The notes under the pieces were generated by a model. That model did not search any database. It was not told the origin of the DNA and was given only the letters and a program-made list of their open reading frames with translations. The translations under genes were made by a program, and so were the position numbers. A stretch of DNA of 41,555 nt from contig NZ_JAELUG010000055.1 in assembly GCF_016429255.1 (NCBI RefSeq), positions 1 through 41,555 of the forward strand, read 5' to 3'. Source of the DNA: Rhizobium sp. ASV8 (GTDB taxonomy: Bacteria; Pseudomonadota; Alphaproteobacteria; Rhizobiales; Rhizobiaceae). Of the stretch, positions 16,102 through 24,262 are shown piece by piece. Positions within the stretch are counted from its first letter, which is position 1. Each line of letters begins with the position of its first letter.

Positions 16102-17349
16102 TTACGGCGCAAACCGGTTGGGGCTGTAGGCCGAGATGTCGATCAACGGCTTCTCTCCGGTGATGAGTTCGGCAAGCACGCGGCCGGTTACCGGCCCGAG
16201 CGTGAGGCCATGATGGGCGTGGCCGAAAGCGAACCACAGGCCGTTATGCCGTGGTGCCTTGCCGATGATCGGCATCATGTCCGGCGTGCAGGGGCGTGCC
16301 CCCATCCAGGGTTCGGGGTCGAGCCGCTCCCCAAGCGGGAAGGCGGCGCGGGCAAGCGCCTCGGCGCGGTCGAGCTGTACCGGCGTCTTCGGCGCATCGC
16401 GCCGCGCGAACTCTGCACCGGTCGTCAGCCGGATGCCGCGGCTCATCGGTGCCAGCAGATAGCCGCTCTCGGCATCCGCCATCCAGCTGTTGAGAACGGC
16501 ATTGCCCTCGGCGGCATAATGCATGTGATAACCGCGCTTGACTCCAAGCGGGAAGGCATAGCCGAAGCGCTTCGTCACCAGGTCGGCCCAGGGGCCGAGC
16601 GCCACCACGACGTCTTCCGCATCGATGGACCCCTCCGCCGTCACCATTCGCCATGCCGATCCGGACATGCCTAGCGAAACGGCGTCGCCCGTCGTCACGC
16701 GGCCGCCGATGCTCTCGAAGTAGCGGCGATAGGCTGATATCAGTCCGTGTGGGTCGAGCACCGACCAGGGATCGCGCCAACGCAGAGCACCTGAAAAATT
16801 GCCCCTCAGATGCGGCTCCGCCGCTGCAATCTCCGCACTGCTTAGTGCCTCGTAGCCGATGCCGAATTCGTGGTTGAGGCGCTCGGCCTCGGCAAATTCC
16901 GCATCGCGCTTCTCGTTCGAGCGGTAGAGCTCCAGCCAACCGTCCTTGCGAATGAGGTCCTCGGCATGGGAGGCTTCGATGAGGTCGCGATGTTCGCTGA
17001 TGGAATGCTCGATCAAGGGCGCATAGGCGCGCGAGATCATCTGATGACGCTTGGTATTCGAATTCCACCAGTAGCGGGCAAGGAAGGCGAGCTGGGAGGG
17101 CAGGGCGCGCAGGTGATAATGTGCGTCGACACGATTGTTGAGGGCATAGCGCAGCAGCAGGCCGAGTTGCTGCGGGAAGCCATAGGGCACCACGCCTTCC
17201 CGCTGGATGAGACCGGCATTGCCGAAGGACGTTTCCCGGCCGGGCTCTGTCCTGTCGACGAGAACGACCTGTCGCCCCCGCCGCTGCAGATGGATTGCCG
17301 TCGAGACGCCGACAATACCGGCGCCGAGAACGATTGCGTCCTTTGTCAT
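16102..17349 (-). CDS. FAD-dependent D-amino-acid dehydrogenase (DadA-like)
   Basis: The 415-residue protein is a DAO-superfamily oxidoreductase: N-terminal dinucleotide fold 'AIVLGAGIVGVSTAIHLQRRG' (residues 5-25), the acidic residue closing the fold in 'VVLVDR', 'TSFGNAGLIQ' (residues 40-49; typical of DadA), and the C-terminal FAD motif 'GLWFAFGHAHHGLTLGPVTGRVLAEL'. DadA oxidises D-amino acids to keto acids and passes electrons to the respiratory chain. AGGAT lies a few bases before the ATG at 17349. It shares the minus strand with the polyketide pair upstream, but a 129-base gap separates them. The exact amino-acid substrate is unknown, so no gene symbol is given. Confidence 0.88.
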   Translation of the reverse strand: MTKDAIVLGAGIVGVSTAIHLQRRGRQVVLVDRTEPGRETSFGNAGLIQREGVVPYGFPQQLGLLLRYALNNRVDAHYHLRALPSQLAFLARYWWNSNTKRHQMISRAYAPLIEHSISEHRDLIEASHAEDLIRKDGWLELYRSNEKRDAEFAEAERLNHEFGIGYEALSSAEIAAAEPHLRGNFSGALRWRDPWSVLDPHGLISAYRRYFESIGGRVTTGDAVSLGMSGSAWRMVTAEGSIDAEDVVVALGPWADLVTKRFGYAFPLGVKRGYHMHYAAEGNAVLNSWMADAESGYLLAPMSRGIRLTTGAEFARRDAPKTPVQLDRAEALARAAFPLGERLDPEPWMGARPCTPDMMPIIGKAPRHNGLWFAFGHAHHGLTLGPVTGRVLAELITGEKPLIDISAYSPNRFAP

Positions 17350-17478
17350 TTTATCCTGCTATCCGCATGGTCATCTGTTTTCGGCGCGACCACAACGAAG
17401 GTTGATTACTATCGGTGGGTTGCGCTCTAAGCATCGAAAATGCCTGCCAAATTTCAGCGGTGCAAACGAAAAATGCGG

Positions 17479-17976
17479 TCAGATCGCAGTCTGTTTCAGG
17501 CTGGCGTTTTCAGCACGGATGCGAACGGTAAGAATGATGCCGTTCAGCAGCGAGAAGATCGCCGCATAGAGTGGCAAGCCGAAGCAAAGCGGCAGCACGG
17601 CGATCTCGCCGGCAACGATCGCATAGTTGGGGTGGTTGAGAAAACGGTAGGGTCCCGTCGTCACCAAGGATGCCCCCGGCAGGATGATGATCCGCGTCGT
17701 CCAGCGCTCCTTCAGCGTTGCCAGGACCCAGAGACGCAATCCCTGCAGCAGCATGAACAGAAGGAACCAGCCAAGTACGACCGGTCTGCCGATCGCCACC
17801 AGCCACAATCCGAGCAACCAGGCGGCATGCATCGCCACCATGAAGGGATAATGCCCCGGCGCACATTCCCGGCCGCCGCGGGCCAGAAGGGCGGCGGTGT
17901 TGCGTCTGGCATGGACCAACTCTGCCAGACGCTGCAACGAAACGAAGGTCAGAAGCGCGATCGAGGGCCAAAGCAT
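17479..17976 (-). CDS. isoprenylcysteine carboxyl methyltransferase (ICMT) family protein
   Basis: This 165-residue membrane protein has about four to five hydrophobic segments and the ICMT core near the C-terminus: 'RIIILPGASLVTTGPYRFLNHPNYAIVAGEI' (residues about 95-125), where the GPYR..NHPNY pattern binds S-adenosylmethionine. Its start codon overlaps the stop of the polyketide synthase (TGATG), so the two are translationally coupled. In Bacillus (BpsA/BpsB) and Streptomyces (SrsA/SrsB) a type III synthase is paired with a methyltransferase that O-methylates alkylpyrones or alkylresorcinols. By analogy this protein probably methylates the product of its neighbour. Confidence 0.85.
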   Translation of the reverse strand: MLWPSIALLTFVSLQRLAELVHARRNTAALLARGGRECAPGHYPFMVAMHAAWLLGLWLVAIGRPVVLGWFLLFMLLQGLRLWVLATLKERWTTRIIILPGASLVTTGPYRFLNHPNYAIVAGEIAVLPLCFGLPLYAAIFSLLNGIILTVRIRAENASLKQTAI

Positions 17977-19028
17977 CAGCCAACCCTCTTCAACGTGATG
18001 CAGCTGGCGGAGAAACCCGGCCCCAAGGCAAGCAGTGCCGAACGCCGCGGCAGTCCTGCGGCGATCAGCCGTTCCAGCACGAACATGACGGTGGGGGAGG
18101 ACATGTTGCCGTAGTCGCCGATAACTCCTCGCTCGATGTCGAGCGAGCCCACGTCGAGACCGAGTGCGCTCTCCAGCGCCAAAAGCACCTTTGCGCCGCC
18201 GGGATGGCAGATGAAGCGGTCGATATCCGACAGCGAGAGCCTGGCGCGGTCGAGAATGCCTGAAACGGCACTTCGCAGGTGCGTCTCTGCAAAGACCGGC
18301 AATGATTGTTCCAAGATGATGCCGAAGCCCGCATCGTCGACCTTCCAGCCCATGATGCCGAGGCTGTCGGGAAAAAGGTGCTCGCCGGTCGATTCGATTT
18401 CCGCGATGCCGCTTTCGCCGGTCCGCAATACACAGGCTGCTGCGCCATCGCCGAACAGCGCTGTCGCGATGATGTTGGGTCTGGTCAGTTCATCCAGTCG
18501 AAAGGCAAGCGAGCAGAGTTCGATCGCGATAAAAAGGACCGTCGCGCCAGGCCGGCTTCTCGCCATTTTCGTTGCTACCGCAAGGCCCGAAACGCCCGCC
18601 GCGCAGCCAAGGCCGAAGATCGGCACACGCTCGATGTCGCAGCGAAAGCCCAGTTCGCCGGCCAACCGTGCTTCCAGGCTCGGCGTCGCAAGCCCGGTCG
18701 AGGAGGTCGTGACGATGCAGTCGACCCCTCCGGCTTCGATACCGGCCCGCTGCAGCGCCAAGGTTGCTGTGCGGCGAAAAAGCTCCGATGCGACTTCCGT
18801 ATAGGCGGCCATGCGATCCTGCCAGCCGTGCGGTTGTTCGAACCAGGAAAGCGGCCGCGCCACATGGCGCTTGCGAATGCCGGTGCTCTCGAACACGCGG
18901 GCGAGATATTTGAAGTCCTGAAATCGATCCGAGAACAGACGGCTCGCAGTCTCGGCGGCATCCGTCTGGAGGATGATGTTGTCGGGTGTTGCGACGGCGA
19001 GGCTTAGAAGTTTGACAGTATCGGTCAC
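17976..19028 (-). CDS. type III polyketide synthase (chalcone/alkylresorcinol synthase family)
   Basis: The 350-residue protein carries the complete Cys-His-Asn triad of type III synthases: Cys142 in 'FGLGCAAGVSGL', His275 in 'FICHPGGAKVL' and Asn308 in 'GDYGNMSSPTV'. The gatekeeper region and 'ALFGDGAAACVL' are also present. These homodimeric enzymes extend an acyl-CoA starter with malonyl-CoA; bacterial members with an ICMT partner make long-chain alkylpyrones or alkylresorcinols. GTG at 19028 is the start, with AGGAG six bases ahead. The gene is divergent from a TPR/ECF sigma cluster and coupled to the ICMT gene. The product cannot be read from sequence. Confidence 0.93.
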   Translation of the reverse strand: MTDTVKLLSLAVATPDNIILQTDAAETASRLFSDRFQDFKYLARVFESTGIRKRHVARPLSWFEQPHGWQDRMAAYTEVASELFRRTATLALQRAGIEAGGVDCIVTTSSTGLATPSLEARLAGELGFRCDIERVPIFGLGCAAGVSGLAVATKMARSRPGATVLFIAIELCSLAFRLDELTRPNIIATALFGDGAAACVLRTGESGIAEIESTGEHLFPDSLGIMGWKVDDAGFGIILEQSLPVFAETHLRSAVSGILDRARLSLSDIDRFICHPGGAKVLLALESALGLDVGSLDIERGVIGDYGNMSSPTVMFVLERLIAAGLPRRSALLALGPGFSASCITLKRVG

Positions 19029-19102
19029 GAGTTTCTCCTGTGGCCCTTCGAAGGCCCTTCACGGAAACACGCGACAGCGTCGGTCTATTCGATGCTCCAG
19101 CA

Positions 19103-19156
19103 GTCACAAAAGAGTGACGCCTACTCCGGACCGACCACGCAAAAAATATTGCGTGG
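19103..19156. promoter_or_regulatory. inverted repeats in the PKS/TPR divergent promoter region
   Basis: Two palindromes lie in the 197-base gap: GTCAC-N6-GTGAC (19103-19118) and the perfect CCACGCAA-N6-TTGCGTGG (19135-19156). Neither is followed by a T run in either direction. They are candidate operator sites for a dimeric regulator acting on the polyketide synthase, the TPR gene or both. Confidence 0.5.
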
Positions 19157-19162
19157 TGCGCC

Positions 19163-19187
19163 GAATAAAGAGGGCGGGCGGTGTGTT
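19163..19187 (+). promoter_or_regulatory. candidate ECF-type promoter before the TPR/sigma cluster
   Basis: GAATAA (19163-19168) and GTT (19185-19187) are 16 bases apart, the layout of ECF sigma factor promoters, and would start transcription about 32 bases before the TPR start codon. It would allow the sigma factor downstream to drive its own operon. The match is short and could be chance. Confidence 0.3.
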
Positions 19188-19225
19188 CTCCTCTTGCAAC
19201 GTTCATTTTGCCAAGGAGACATTCC

Positions 19226-19768
19226 ATGACGACCAATACATTCCGCCTCGCTGCCATCACGATCGGTGTCGGTCTCGCACTTGGCGCCTTCGCCATTCCC
19301 GCCTTCGCAGCCGGTGACGATTCCAGCACGACGCCGACCTGCAAGAAGGGTGAAATCTACGACAAGACGAGCCAGAAATGTGTGAAGCAGCAGGGTGCCA
19401 ATGTCACGGACGAGAACCGCGCCGACTACGCCTATTCGCTGGCGAAGAAGGATCATCGCTACCAGGAAGCTCTCGCGGTTCTGGACACGATGAAGAACCC
19501 GAACACGGCCGAGGCGCTGAACTATCGTGGTTATGCCACTCGCAAGCTCGGTCGCACGGACGAGGGCATCTCCTACTATACGAAGTCCGTCGCCATGGAC
19601 CCGAAATATACGCTGGTACGCGAATATCTCGGTGAAGCCTACGTCATCAAGGGCCGGATGGATCTCGCCAAGGATCAGCTGAACACGATCAGGACGCTCT
19701 GCGGCAACACGAGCTGCGAAGAATATCGCGACCTTCACGCCGCCATCATGAACCCGTCGAGCCTTTGA
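19226..19768 (+). CDS. exported TPR-repeat protein
   Basis: The 180-residue protein starts with a Sec signal peptide, 'MTTNTFRLAAITIGVGLALGAFAIPAFA', cleaved near residue 28. A short cysteine pair follows ('TCKKGEIYDKTSQKCVK', residues about 37-53). Then come roughly three tetratricopeptide units between residues 63 and 170 ('DYAYSLAKKDHRYQEALAVLD', 'ALNYRGYATRKLGRTDEGISYYTK', 'TLVREYLGEAYVIKGRMDLAKDQL'). A second cysteine pair near the end ('LCGNTSCEEY') may be disulfide-bonded. AAGGAG lies seven bases before the ATG. It is followed after 50 bases by an ECF sigma factor and an anti-sigma factor, so it may belong to the same regulon or signal path; that link is inferred from position. Confidence 0.85.
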   Translation: MTTNTFRLAAITIGVGLALGAFAIPAFAAGDDSSTTPTCKKGEIYDKTSQKCVKQQGANVTDENRADYAYSLAKKDHRYQEALAVLDTMKNPNTAEALNYRGYATRKLGRTDEGISYYTKSVAMDPKYTLVREYLGEAYVIKGRMDLAKDQLNTIRTLCGNTSCEEYRDLHAAIMNPSSL

Positions 19769-19818
19769 GGTTGGTCTCTGATCGATGATGGCCGTCAGTA
19801 GGGAGCTTTGCGAGGGCT

Positions 19819-20472
19819 ATGGGAATGATGCCGGTCGCTCGTACTGCGATTTCTGCTTATAGTCGGGTAGCATCGGAGCCGCCGAAAAGGTTGGCGGCTC
19901 CCCGGAACGCGGATGTCGCGGAGGCTGTCATAGCGAGCGAAGAGGATATCAGGGCAGGCCTGTCCCAGCACCTGACGCGGCTTTGGCGTTACGGCGTGGT
20001 GCTGTCGCGCCAACGCGACGTTGCCGACGATCTCGTGCAGGCGACCTGTGTCAGAGCCTTGGAGCGGGCCGCGCAGTTTACATCCGGCACGCGGCTGGAT
20101 CGCTGGCTTTTCGCCATCCTCCATTCGATATGGCTGAACGAGGTTCGTGCGCGGCGCGTTCGCATGGGGCAGGGCTTCGTCGATGCGGACGAAACGCTTG
20201 TGTTCGACGGTGCGCGGGAGACGGAAACGCATATTCTGGCCGGGCAGGTATTGCAGCGGATTCAGGCGCTGCCGGAAGCGCAGCGCACCGCGGTATTTCT
20301 TGCCTATGTCGAAGGGCTTTCCTATCGCGAAGTGGCGGAAATCCTCGACGTGCCGATCGGCACGGTGATGAGCCGCCTGGCGGCCGCGCGCATGAAGCTT
20401 GCTGAAGGCATGGGGGTGGCAACAGAAGGAAAGTCTTCCGGAGGTGGGCGACTGGGGAATGGAAATGAGTGA
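19819..20472 (+). CDS. ECF-type RNA polymerase sigma factor
   Basis: The 217-residue protein has sigma region 2 (about residues 47-113; 'RDVADDLVQATCVRALERAAQF' then 'DRWLFAILHSIWLNEVRARR') and region 4 (about 142-195; 'PEAQRTAVFLAYVEGLSYREVAEILDVPIGTVMSRLAAARMKL'). It has no region 1 or 3, which defines the ECF class. The first 35 residues and the last 20 (Gly/Asn rich) are extra to the core. The start at 19819 follows GAGGG closely; a later start is not available before region 2. Its 3' end overlaps the anti-sigma gene by eight bases, the usual arrangement for a sigma factor and its inhibitor. Confidence 0.93.
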   Translation: MGMMPVARTAISAYSRVASEPPKRLAAPRNADVAEAVIASEEDIRAGLSQHLTRLWRYGVVLSRQRDVADDLVQATCVRALERAAQFTSGTRLDRWLFAILHSIWLNEVRARRVRMGQGFVDADETLVFDGARETETHILAGQVLQRIQALPEAQRTAVFLAYVEGLSYREVAEILDVPIGTVMSRLAAARMKLAEGMGVATEGKSSGGGRLGNGNE

Positions 20473-21271
20473 ACTGGATAAAGGAAAGATGCCCTCGGAC
20501 GAACAGCTCACCGCCTTCATCGACGGCGAACTCAATGATGCCGACCGAGAAGACATGGAACGATTGATCGCCGCCGATGAGCGCGTGGCGGAGCGTCTCG
20601 AATTCCTGTCGCGCAGCGCCCTGCCGTTCAGGGAGGCATTCGAGCCGCTTCTCGCGGAGGCCCCTGCGGCGAAACTGGAAGCCATGCTTGCCGCCATACC
20701 CGCCGCCACTGAAACCCACAAATCGCGTGCCTTTGGCGTCAGCCGCCGCGGCCTCTTTGGGGCCATCGCCGCAAGCTTCGTTGCTGCCATCGCCATCGAC
20801 CGCGCCGCGATCGGTATCAGTCGCCGGCTCTCGAAGCCGGACGAGGATGCGGAATGGCGCGCCGTGGTTGCCGAATATCTCTCGCTCTATACGACGGATA
20901 CATTGAGCGCTCCGGCTGGCGACCATGCACAACAGGTCGCACAGCTCGGTGACGTCGGCAGCAAGCTCGGGCTGTCGCTGGCACCGGAAAATGTCGCAAT
21001 GCCGGGCGTCGATTTCAAGCGCGCCCAGATTCTGAATTATGACAGCAAGCCCCTGGCTCAGATCGCCTATCTCGATCCCGAAAGCGGGCCGATGGCGCTT
21101 TGCATCGTTCAGTCGGCAAGAGGTGCGGCGGCCCCGGACGTGGAAAATCGCCGAGGGATGAATGTCGTTTACTGGTCGAGCGCCGCCCACGCCTTCATGC
21201 TGATCGGTCACGCGCCGATCGACCGGATGCAGCAACTTGCGGCTGATGTCAGGGCGCATCTGGTCGCCTGA
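20465..21271 (+). CDS. membrane-anchored anti-sigma factor
   Basis: The 268-residue protein begins with the short helical anti-sigma motif 'PSDEQLTAFIDGELNDADREDMERLIAADERVAERL' (residues 10-45). A hydrophobic segment near 96-112 ('GLFGAIAASFVAAIAI') follows, then a C-terminal domain of about 150 residues that would lie in the periplasm. It lacks the HxxxCxxC zinc motif of ZAS-type inhibitors, so release of the sigma factor would not be by thiol oxidation at such a site. ATG at 20465 is favoured by GGGGA six bases ahead; ATG at 20459 is an alternative. It overlaps the sigma gene and presumably binds its product at the membrane. Confidence 0.88.
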   Translation: MSELDKGKMPSDEQLTAFIDGELNDADREDMERLIAADERVAERLEFLSRSALPFREAFEPLLAEAPAAKLEAMLAAIPAATETHKSRAFGVSRRGLFGAIAASFVAAIAIDRAAIGISRRLSKPDEDAEWRAVVAEYLSLYTTDTLSAPAGDHAQQVAQLGDVGSKLGLSLAPENVAMPGVDFKRAQILNYDSKPLAQIAYLDPESGPMALCIVQSARGAAAPDVENRRGMNVVYWSSAAHAFMLIGHAPIDRMQQLAADVRAHLVA

Positions 21272-21416
21272 TGGCTGTTTTGAGCGCGACTAAATTGGCG
21301 TGATTCAAAAAGAATTTGGCGAAAACCCATCCTGCTGGTATTCTTTGCCCAACGAAAATCGAACGAGTGCCAGCAGCATGCCCCCAGGGCCTTGCGCGGC
21401 GCGGTGGAAAAGATAC

Positions 21417-22985
21417 GTGAGTGACCCCGACAGCGGCAAGGCGCCGCAGGCAGACGGGGCGTCGACAGCAGAGCGCAGGAAGGCGAAATCCTCCCGGCGC
21501 GCGAAGCGTAAGCGCGGCCATGGTCGCCCGAATGCTCATTCTGCGGAGGCCAGCCAGGCAGGTAAGTCCAGCCCGGTGGCGATGCGCCCAGCAGAGGACG
21601 AAGCCGAATCTCCGGCCAAGAAGCGTAAGCGCAGGCGTCGTTCGCGCGGCGGGGCTACTGGCGGCGGACAGCCTTCCTCCCAGACACAGCAGCAGACGCA
21701 GGAACTCCGCGCAGCGGCCGATCACGGTCATGCGTCATCACATAAGAGCGGCAAGAACCGGCGCAAGCACCGCAGCAAGCGTGGCCTGCAGGGTCGGCCG
21801 CTCGCGCATGAGAAAACGCCGCAGATCGTTGCGCCCGCCAATGCCGCTCAAGCGGGCCACGCACAGGTGCATGGCGATCGCCGCAATGACCGCCAGTCGC
21901 CGCGACGCGAGGGGCAAGGACAGCATCATCAGCCGGAGCCCGATTTTCGGCCCGCCGACCTTTACGCCGCACTCGATCTCGGCACCAACAATTGCCGCCT
22001 GTTGATTGCGCAGCCGACGCGACCGGGCCAGTTTCGGGTCATCGATGCATTTTCCCGCATTGTGCGCCTCGGCGAAGGACTTGGCGCCAGCGGCCGCCTG
22101 TCTGGCGACGCTATGGATAGAGCCGTCGAGGCCCTGCGCATTTGCGCAGCCAAGCTGAAAACGCGGGAAATCCGCCGTATGCGGCTGATCGCGACCGAAG
22201 CCTGCCGCGCGGCCGACAACGGTGAGGCCTTCCTCGAACGCGTCATCGCCGAGACCGGATTGCAGCTGGAAATCATCGATCGCGAGACCGAGGCACGGCT
22301 TGCCGTTTCCGGCTGCTCGTCGCTCGTCGGACCGGAGGCTCGCTCGGTCGTTCTGTTCGATATCGGTGGCGGCTCCTCCGAAATCGCAGTCATCCGGATC
22401 GGTGAAAATCGTTCCAGCCGGCTTGCCAATCACATCACCCATTGGACCTCGCTGCCCGTCGGCGTCGTCACACTCTCGGAACGGCATGGCGGGCGCGACG
22501 TGACGCCGGAGCTGTTCGAGACCATGGTCTCCGAAGTTCAGCGGATGCTCGAGCGCTTTGATTGCCCGCCGGTACAGGGCGCGGCGCGTGATAGCGCCGA
22601 TTTTCATCTCATCGGAACATCAGGCACGGTGACGACGCTTGCAGGCGTCCATCTCGATCTGCCGCGCTATGACCGGCGTCGGGTGGACGGAGTCTGGCTG
22701 TCGGACGACGAGGTGAGTGCCATGCAGGCCAAACTGTTGTCCTGGGATTTTGCCGGCCGCGCCGCCAACCCCTGCATCGGGCCGGATCGCGCCGATCTGG
22801 TTCTCGCGGGTTGCGCGATCCTGGAGGCGATCCGCCGCCGCTGGCCGAGCCCGCGCATGCGTGTCGCCGATCGCGGCCTGCGCGAGGGACTGCTGACTGA
22901 TATGATGGCGGATGACGGCGTCTGGCGGCGGGGCCGCTCGCGCCGGGGTCATCGACCGAGGGATACGAAGGGGCCGCAGACGTGA
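21417..22985 (+). CDS. ppx: exopolyphosphatase / GppA family phosphatase
   Basis: The 522-residue product has a catalytic Ppx/GppA domain from about residue 180: phosphate-1 motif 'YAALDLGTNNCRLLIA', phosphate-2 motif 'LFDIGGGSSEIAVI' and the adenosine-like motif 'GTSGTVTTLAG', as in the actin-like ATPase fold. It removes terminal phosphate from polyphosphate, and possibly from pppGpp. The first 180 residues are unusual: low-complexity, very basic, with 'AKRKRGHGR' and 'KKRKRRRRSRGG' runs, likely disordered and suited to binding polyphosphate or nucleic acid. GTG at 21417 is taken as start; GTG at 21300 or ATG at 21378 are possible. Its stop overlaps rlmE by four bases. Confidence 0.88.
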   Translation: MSDPDSGKAPQADGASTAERRKAKSSRRAKRKRGHGRPNAHSAEASQAGKSSPVAMRPAEDEAESPAKKRKRRRRSRGGATGGGQPSSQTQQQTQELRAAADHGHASSHKSGKNRRKHRSKRGLQGRPLAHEKTPQIVAPANAAQAGHAQVHGDRRNDRQSPRREGQGQHHQPEPDFRPADLYAALDLGTNNCRLLIAQPTRPGQFRVIDAFSRIVRLGEGLGASGRLSGDAMDRAVEALRICAAKLKTREIRRMRLIATEACRAADNGEAFLERVIAETGLQLEIIDRETEARLAVSGCSSLVGPEARSVVLFDIGGGSSEIAVIRIGENRSSRLANHITHWTSLPVGVVTLSERHGGRDVTPELFETMVSEVQRMLERFDCPPVQGAARDSADFHLIGTSGTVTTLAGVHLDLPRYDRRRVDGVWLSDDEVSAMQAKLLSWDFAGRAANPCIGPDRADLVLAGCAILEAIRRRWPSPRMRVADRGLREGLLTDMMADDGVWRRGRSRRGHRPRDTKGPQT

Positions 22986-23701
22986 CCAAGCCAACCATCG
23001 CCGGCAACCGCACGGGCCGCAAGCTCGGCCAGCGCGTCAAGAAAAAGAAGCTCAAGGCCTCCTCGCGGCAGTGGCTGCAGCGGCATATCAACGACCCGTA
23101 TGTGCAGCGCGCTCAGCTCGAAGGCTATCGCGCTCGCGCCGCCTTCAAGCTGCTGGAAATCGACGAAAAGCACCAGATCCTGAAGGGGGCGCGTCGCATC
23201 ATCGACCTGGGTGCTGCACCGGGCAGCTGGTCGCAGATCGCGGCCAAAGTCACCGAATCGACTGAAGAGGATGTTCGCGTCGCAGCCATCGATTTCCTCG
23301 AAATGGCGCCGATCCCCGGCGTCGCCTTCCTGCAGCTTGACTTTCTGGAGCCGGATGCGCCACAGCGGCTGATCGATGCGGTCGGCGGCACGCCGGATCT
23401 CGTCGTCTCCGACATGGCAGCGCCGACGACGGGCCATCACCGTACCGATCACTTGCGGACGATGCATCTTTGCGAAGTCGCCGCGCATTTCGCGGTCGAA
23501 GTGCTGGCGGAAGGCGGTCATTTTCTTGCCAAGACCTTCCAGGGCGGCACGGAACGCGATCTTCTGACTTTCCTGAAGCAGAATTTCCGTCAGGTCATCC
23601 ATGTGAAGCCGGGCGCATCCCGCGCGGAGTCCGTGGAAATGTTCCTGCTGGCCAAGGGTTTCAAGGGTCGCAAGACGGATGAGGAAGCCACAGAGGCTTG
23701 A
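22982..23701 (+). CDS. rlmE: 23S rRNA (uridine-2552 2'-O)-methyltransferase RlmE
   Basis: The 239-residue protein has the FtsJ/RrmJ fold: a basic N-terminal arm ('GRKLGQRVKKKKLK'), 'RARAAFKLLEID' with the first catalytic Lys, the S-adenosylmethionine loop 'IIDLGAAPGSWSQI', 'LVVSDMAAP' with catalytic Asp, 'FLAKTFQGG' with the second Lys, and 'SRAESVEMFLLAKGFKG' with the Glu. These form the K-D-K-E tetrad. It methylates U2552 in the A loop of 23S rRNA late in 50S assembly. GTG start overlaps the ppx stop (GTGA), so translation is coupled to ppx, a pairing often seen in alphaproteobacteria. Confidence 0.96.
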   Translation: MTKPTIAGNRTGRKLGQRVKKKKLKASSRQWLQRHINDPYVQRAQLEGYRARAAFKLLEIDEKHQILKGARRIIDLGAAPGSWSQIAAKVTESTEEDVRVAAIDFLEMAPIPGVAFLQLDFLEPDAPQRLIDAVGGTPDLVVSDMAAPTTGHHRTDHLRTMHLCEVAAHFAVEVLAEGGHFLAKTFQGGTERDLLTFLKQNFRQVIHVKPGASRAESVEMFLLAKGFKGRKTDEEATEA

Positions 23702-23766
23702 TCTGAGCGTCTTCTTCGTCCGATGATGTCGTCTCCCAAGGCATCACGGAAGATCAAGATTCAATC

Positions 23767-24150
23767 ATGCTCCTCTACATAACCCTCGGTTCCAACGACA
23801 TCCTTCGCTCGCGGGATTTCTACGACGCTGTTCTGCCCATGCTGGGCTACCGGCGCCTGCGCGAATCGGATGAGGAAATCGGCTATGCCGGCGAAGGCGA
23901 TACGCGCTGCCGTTTCTGGGTGGTCAGGCCCTTTGACCAGAAGGCGGCAACCATCGGCAATGGCTCCATGGTCGCGTTGCATTCCGAAAACCGAGCTGCC
24001 GTAGATGCTTTTCATGCCGCAGCTCTCGCCCATGGCGGCACCGATGAAGGCAAGCCCGGGCTGCGCTCTTTCCACGCCAACTTCTATGCCGCCTATGTAC
24101 GTGACCCCGACGGCAACAAGCTGAGCGCCGTGTGCGAGAGGCCGGAATAG
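23767..24150 (+). CDS. VOC family protein
   Basis: The 127-residue protein has the glyoxalase-like fold with 'LYITLGSNDILRSRDFYDAVLPMLGYRRL' at the N-terminus and 'FYAAYVRDPDGNKLSAVCERPE' at the C-terminus. The latter is the common 'RDPDGNKL' signature whose nearby Glu is a usual metal ligand. It is a single-module protein of the type that dimerises to form the active site. It stands 65 bases after rlmE and is probably a separate unit. The substrate is not evident. Confidence 0.88.
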   Translation: MLLYITLGSNDILRSRDFYDAVLPMLGYRRLRESDEEIGYAGEGDTRCRFWVVRPFDQKAATIGNGSMVALHSENRAAVDAFHAAALAHGGTDEGKPGLRSFHANFYAAYVRDPDGNKLSAVCERPE

Positions 24151-24173
24151 CGCCTCTCCGGGAAAACGGTCCA

Positions 24174-24225
24174 GCAGATCCAAAATGCTACAGCGTCCTT
24201 TGCGCGTCACATATGGCGTGCGCCG
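24174..24225 (+). repeat. dispersed palindromic repeat, copy 1 (partner at 34681-34732)
   Basis: This 52-base stretch matches 34681-34732 at about 44 positions. The shared core is GCTACAGCG..CTT.GCGCGTCACATATGGCG, in which GCGCG..TCACATATGG..CGCGC is nearly palindromic. It sits between the 3' ends of two convergent genes. Confidence 0.8.
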
Positions 24226-24262
24226 TAGACCCCGATTGCGCCGACACTTGATCGGGGCTGTA

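Noticed and set aside
16102..19028. Single operon of oxidase, ICMT and polyketide synthase
   Set aside because: The oxidase is 129 bases downstream of the ICMT gene and has its own ribosome binding site. Cotranscription is possible but not supported, and a DadA-type enzyme has no evident role with the polyketide pair.
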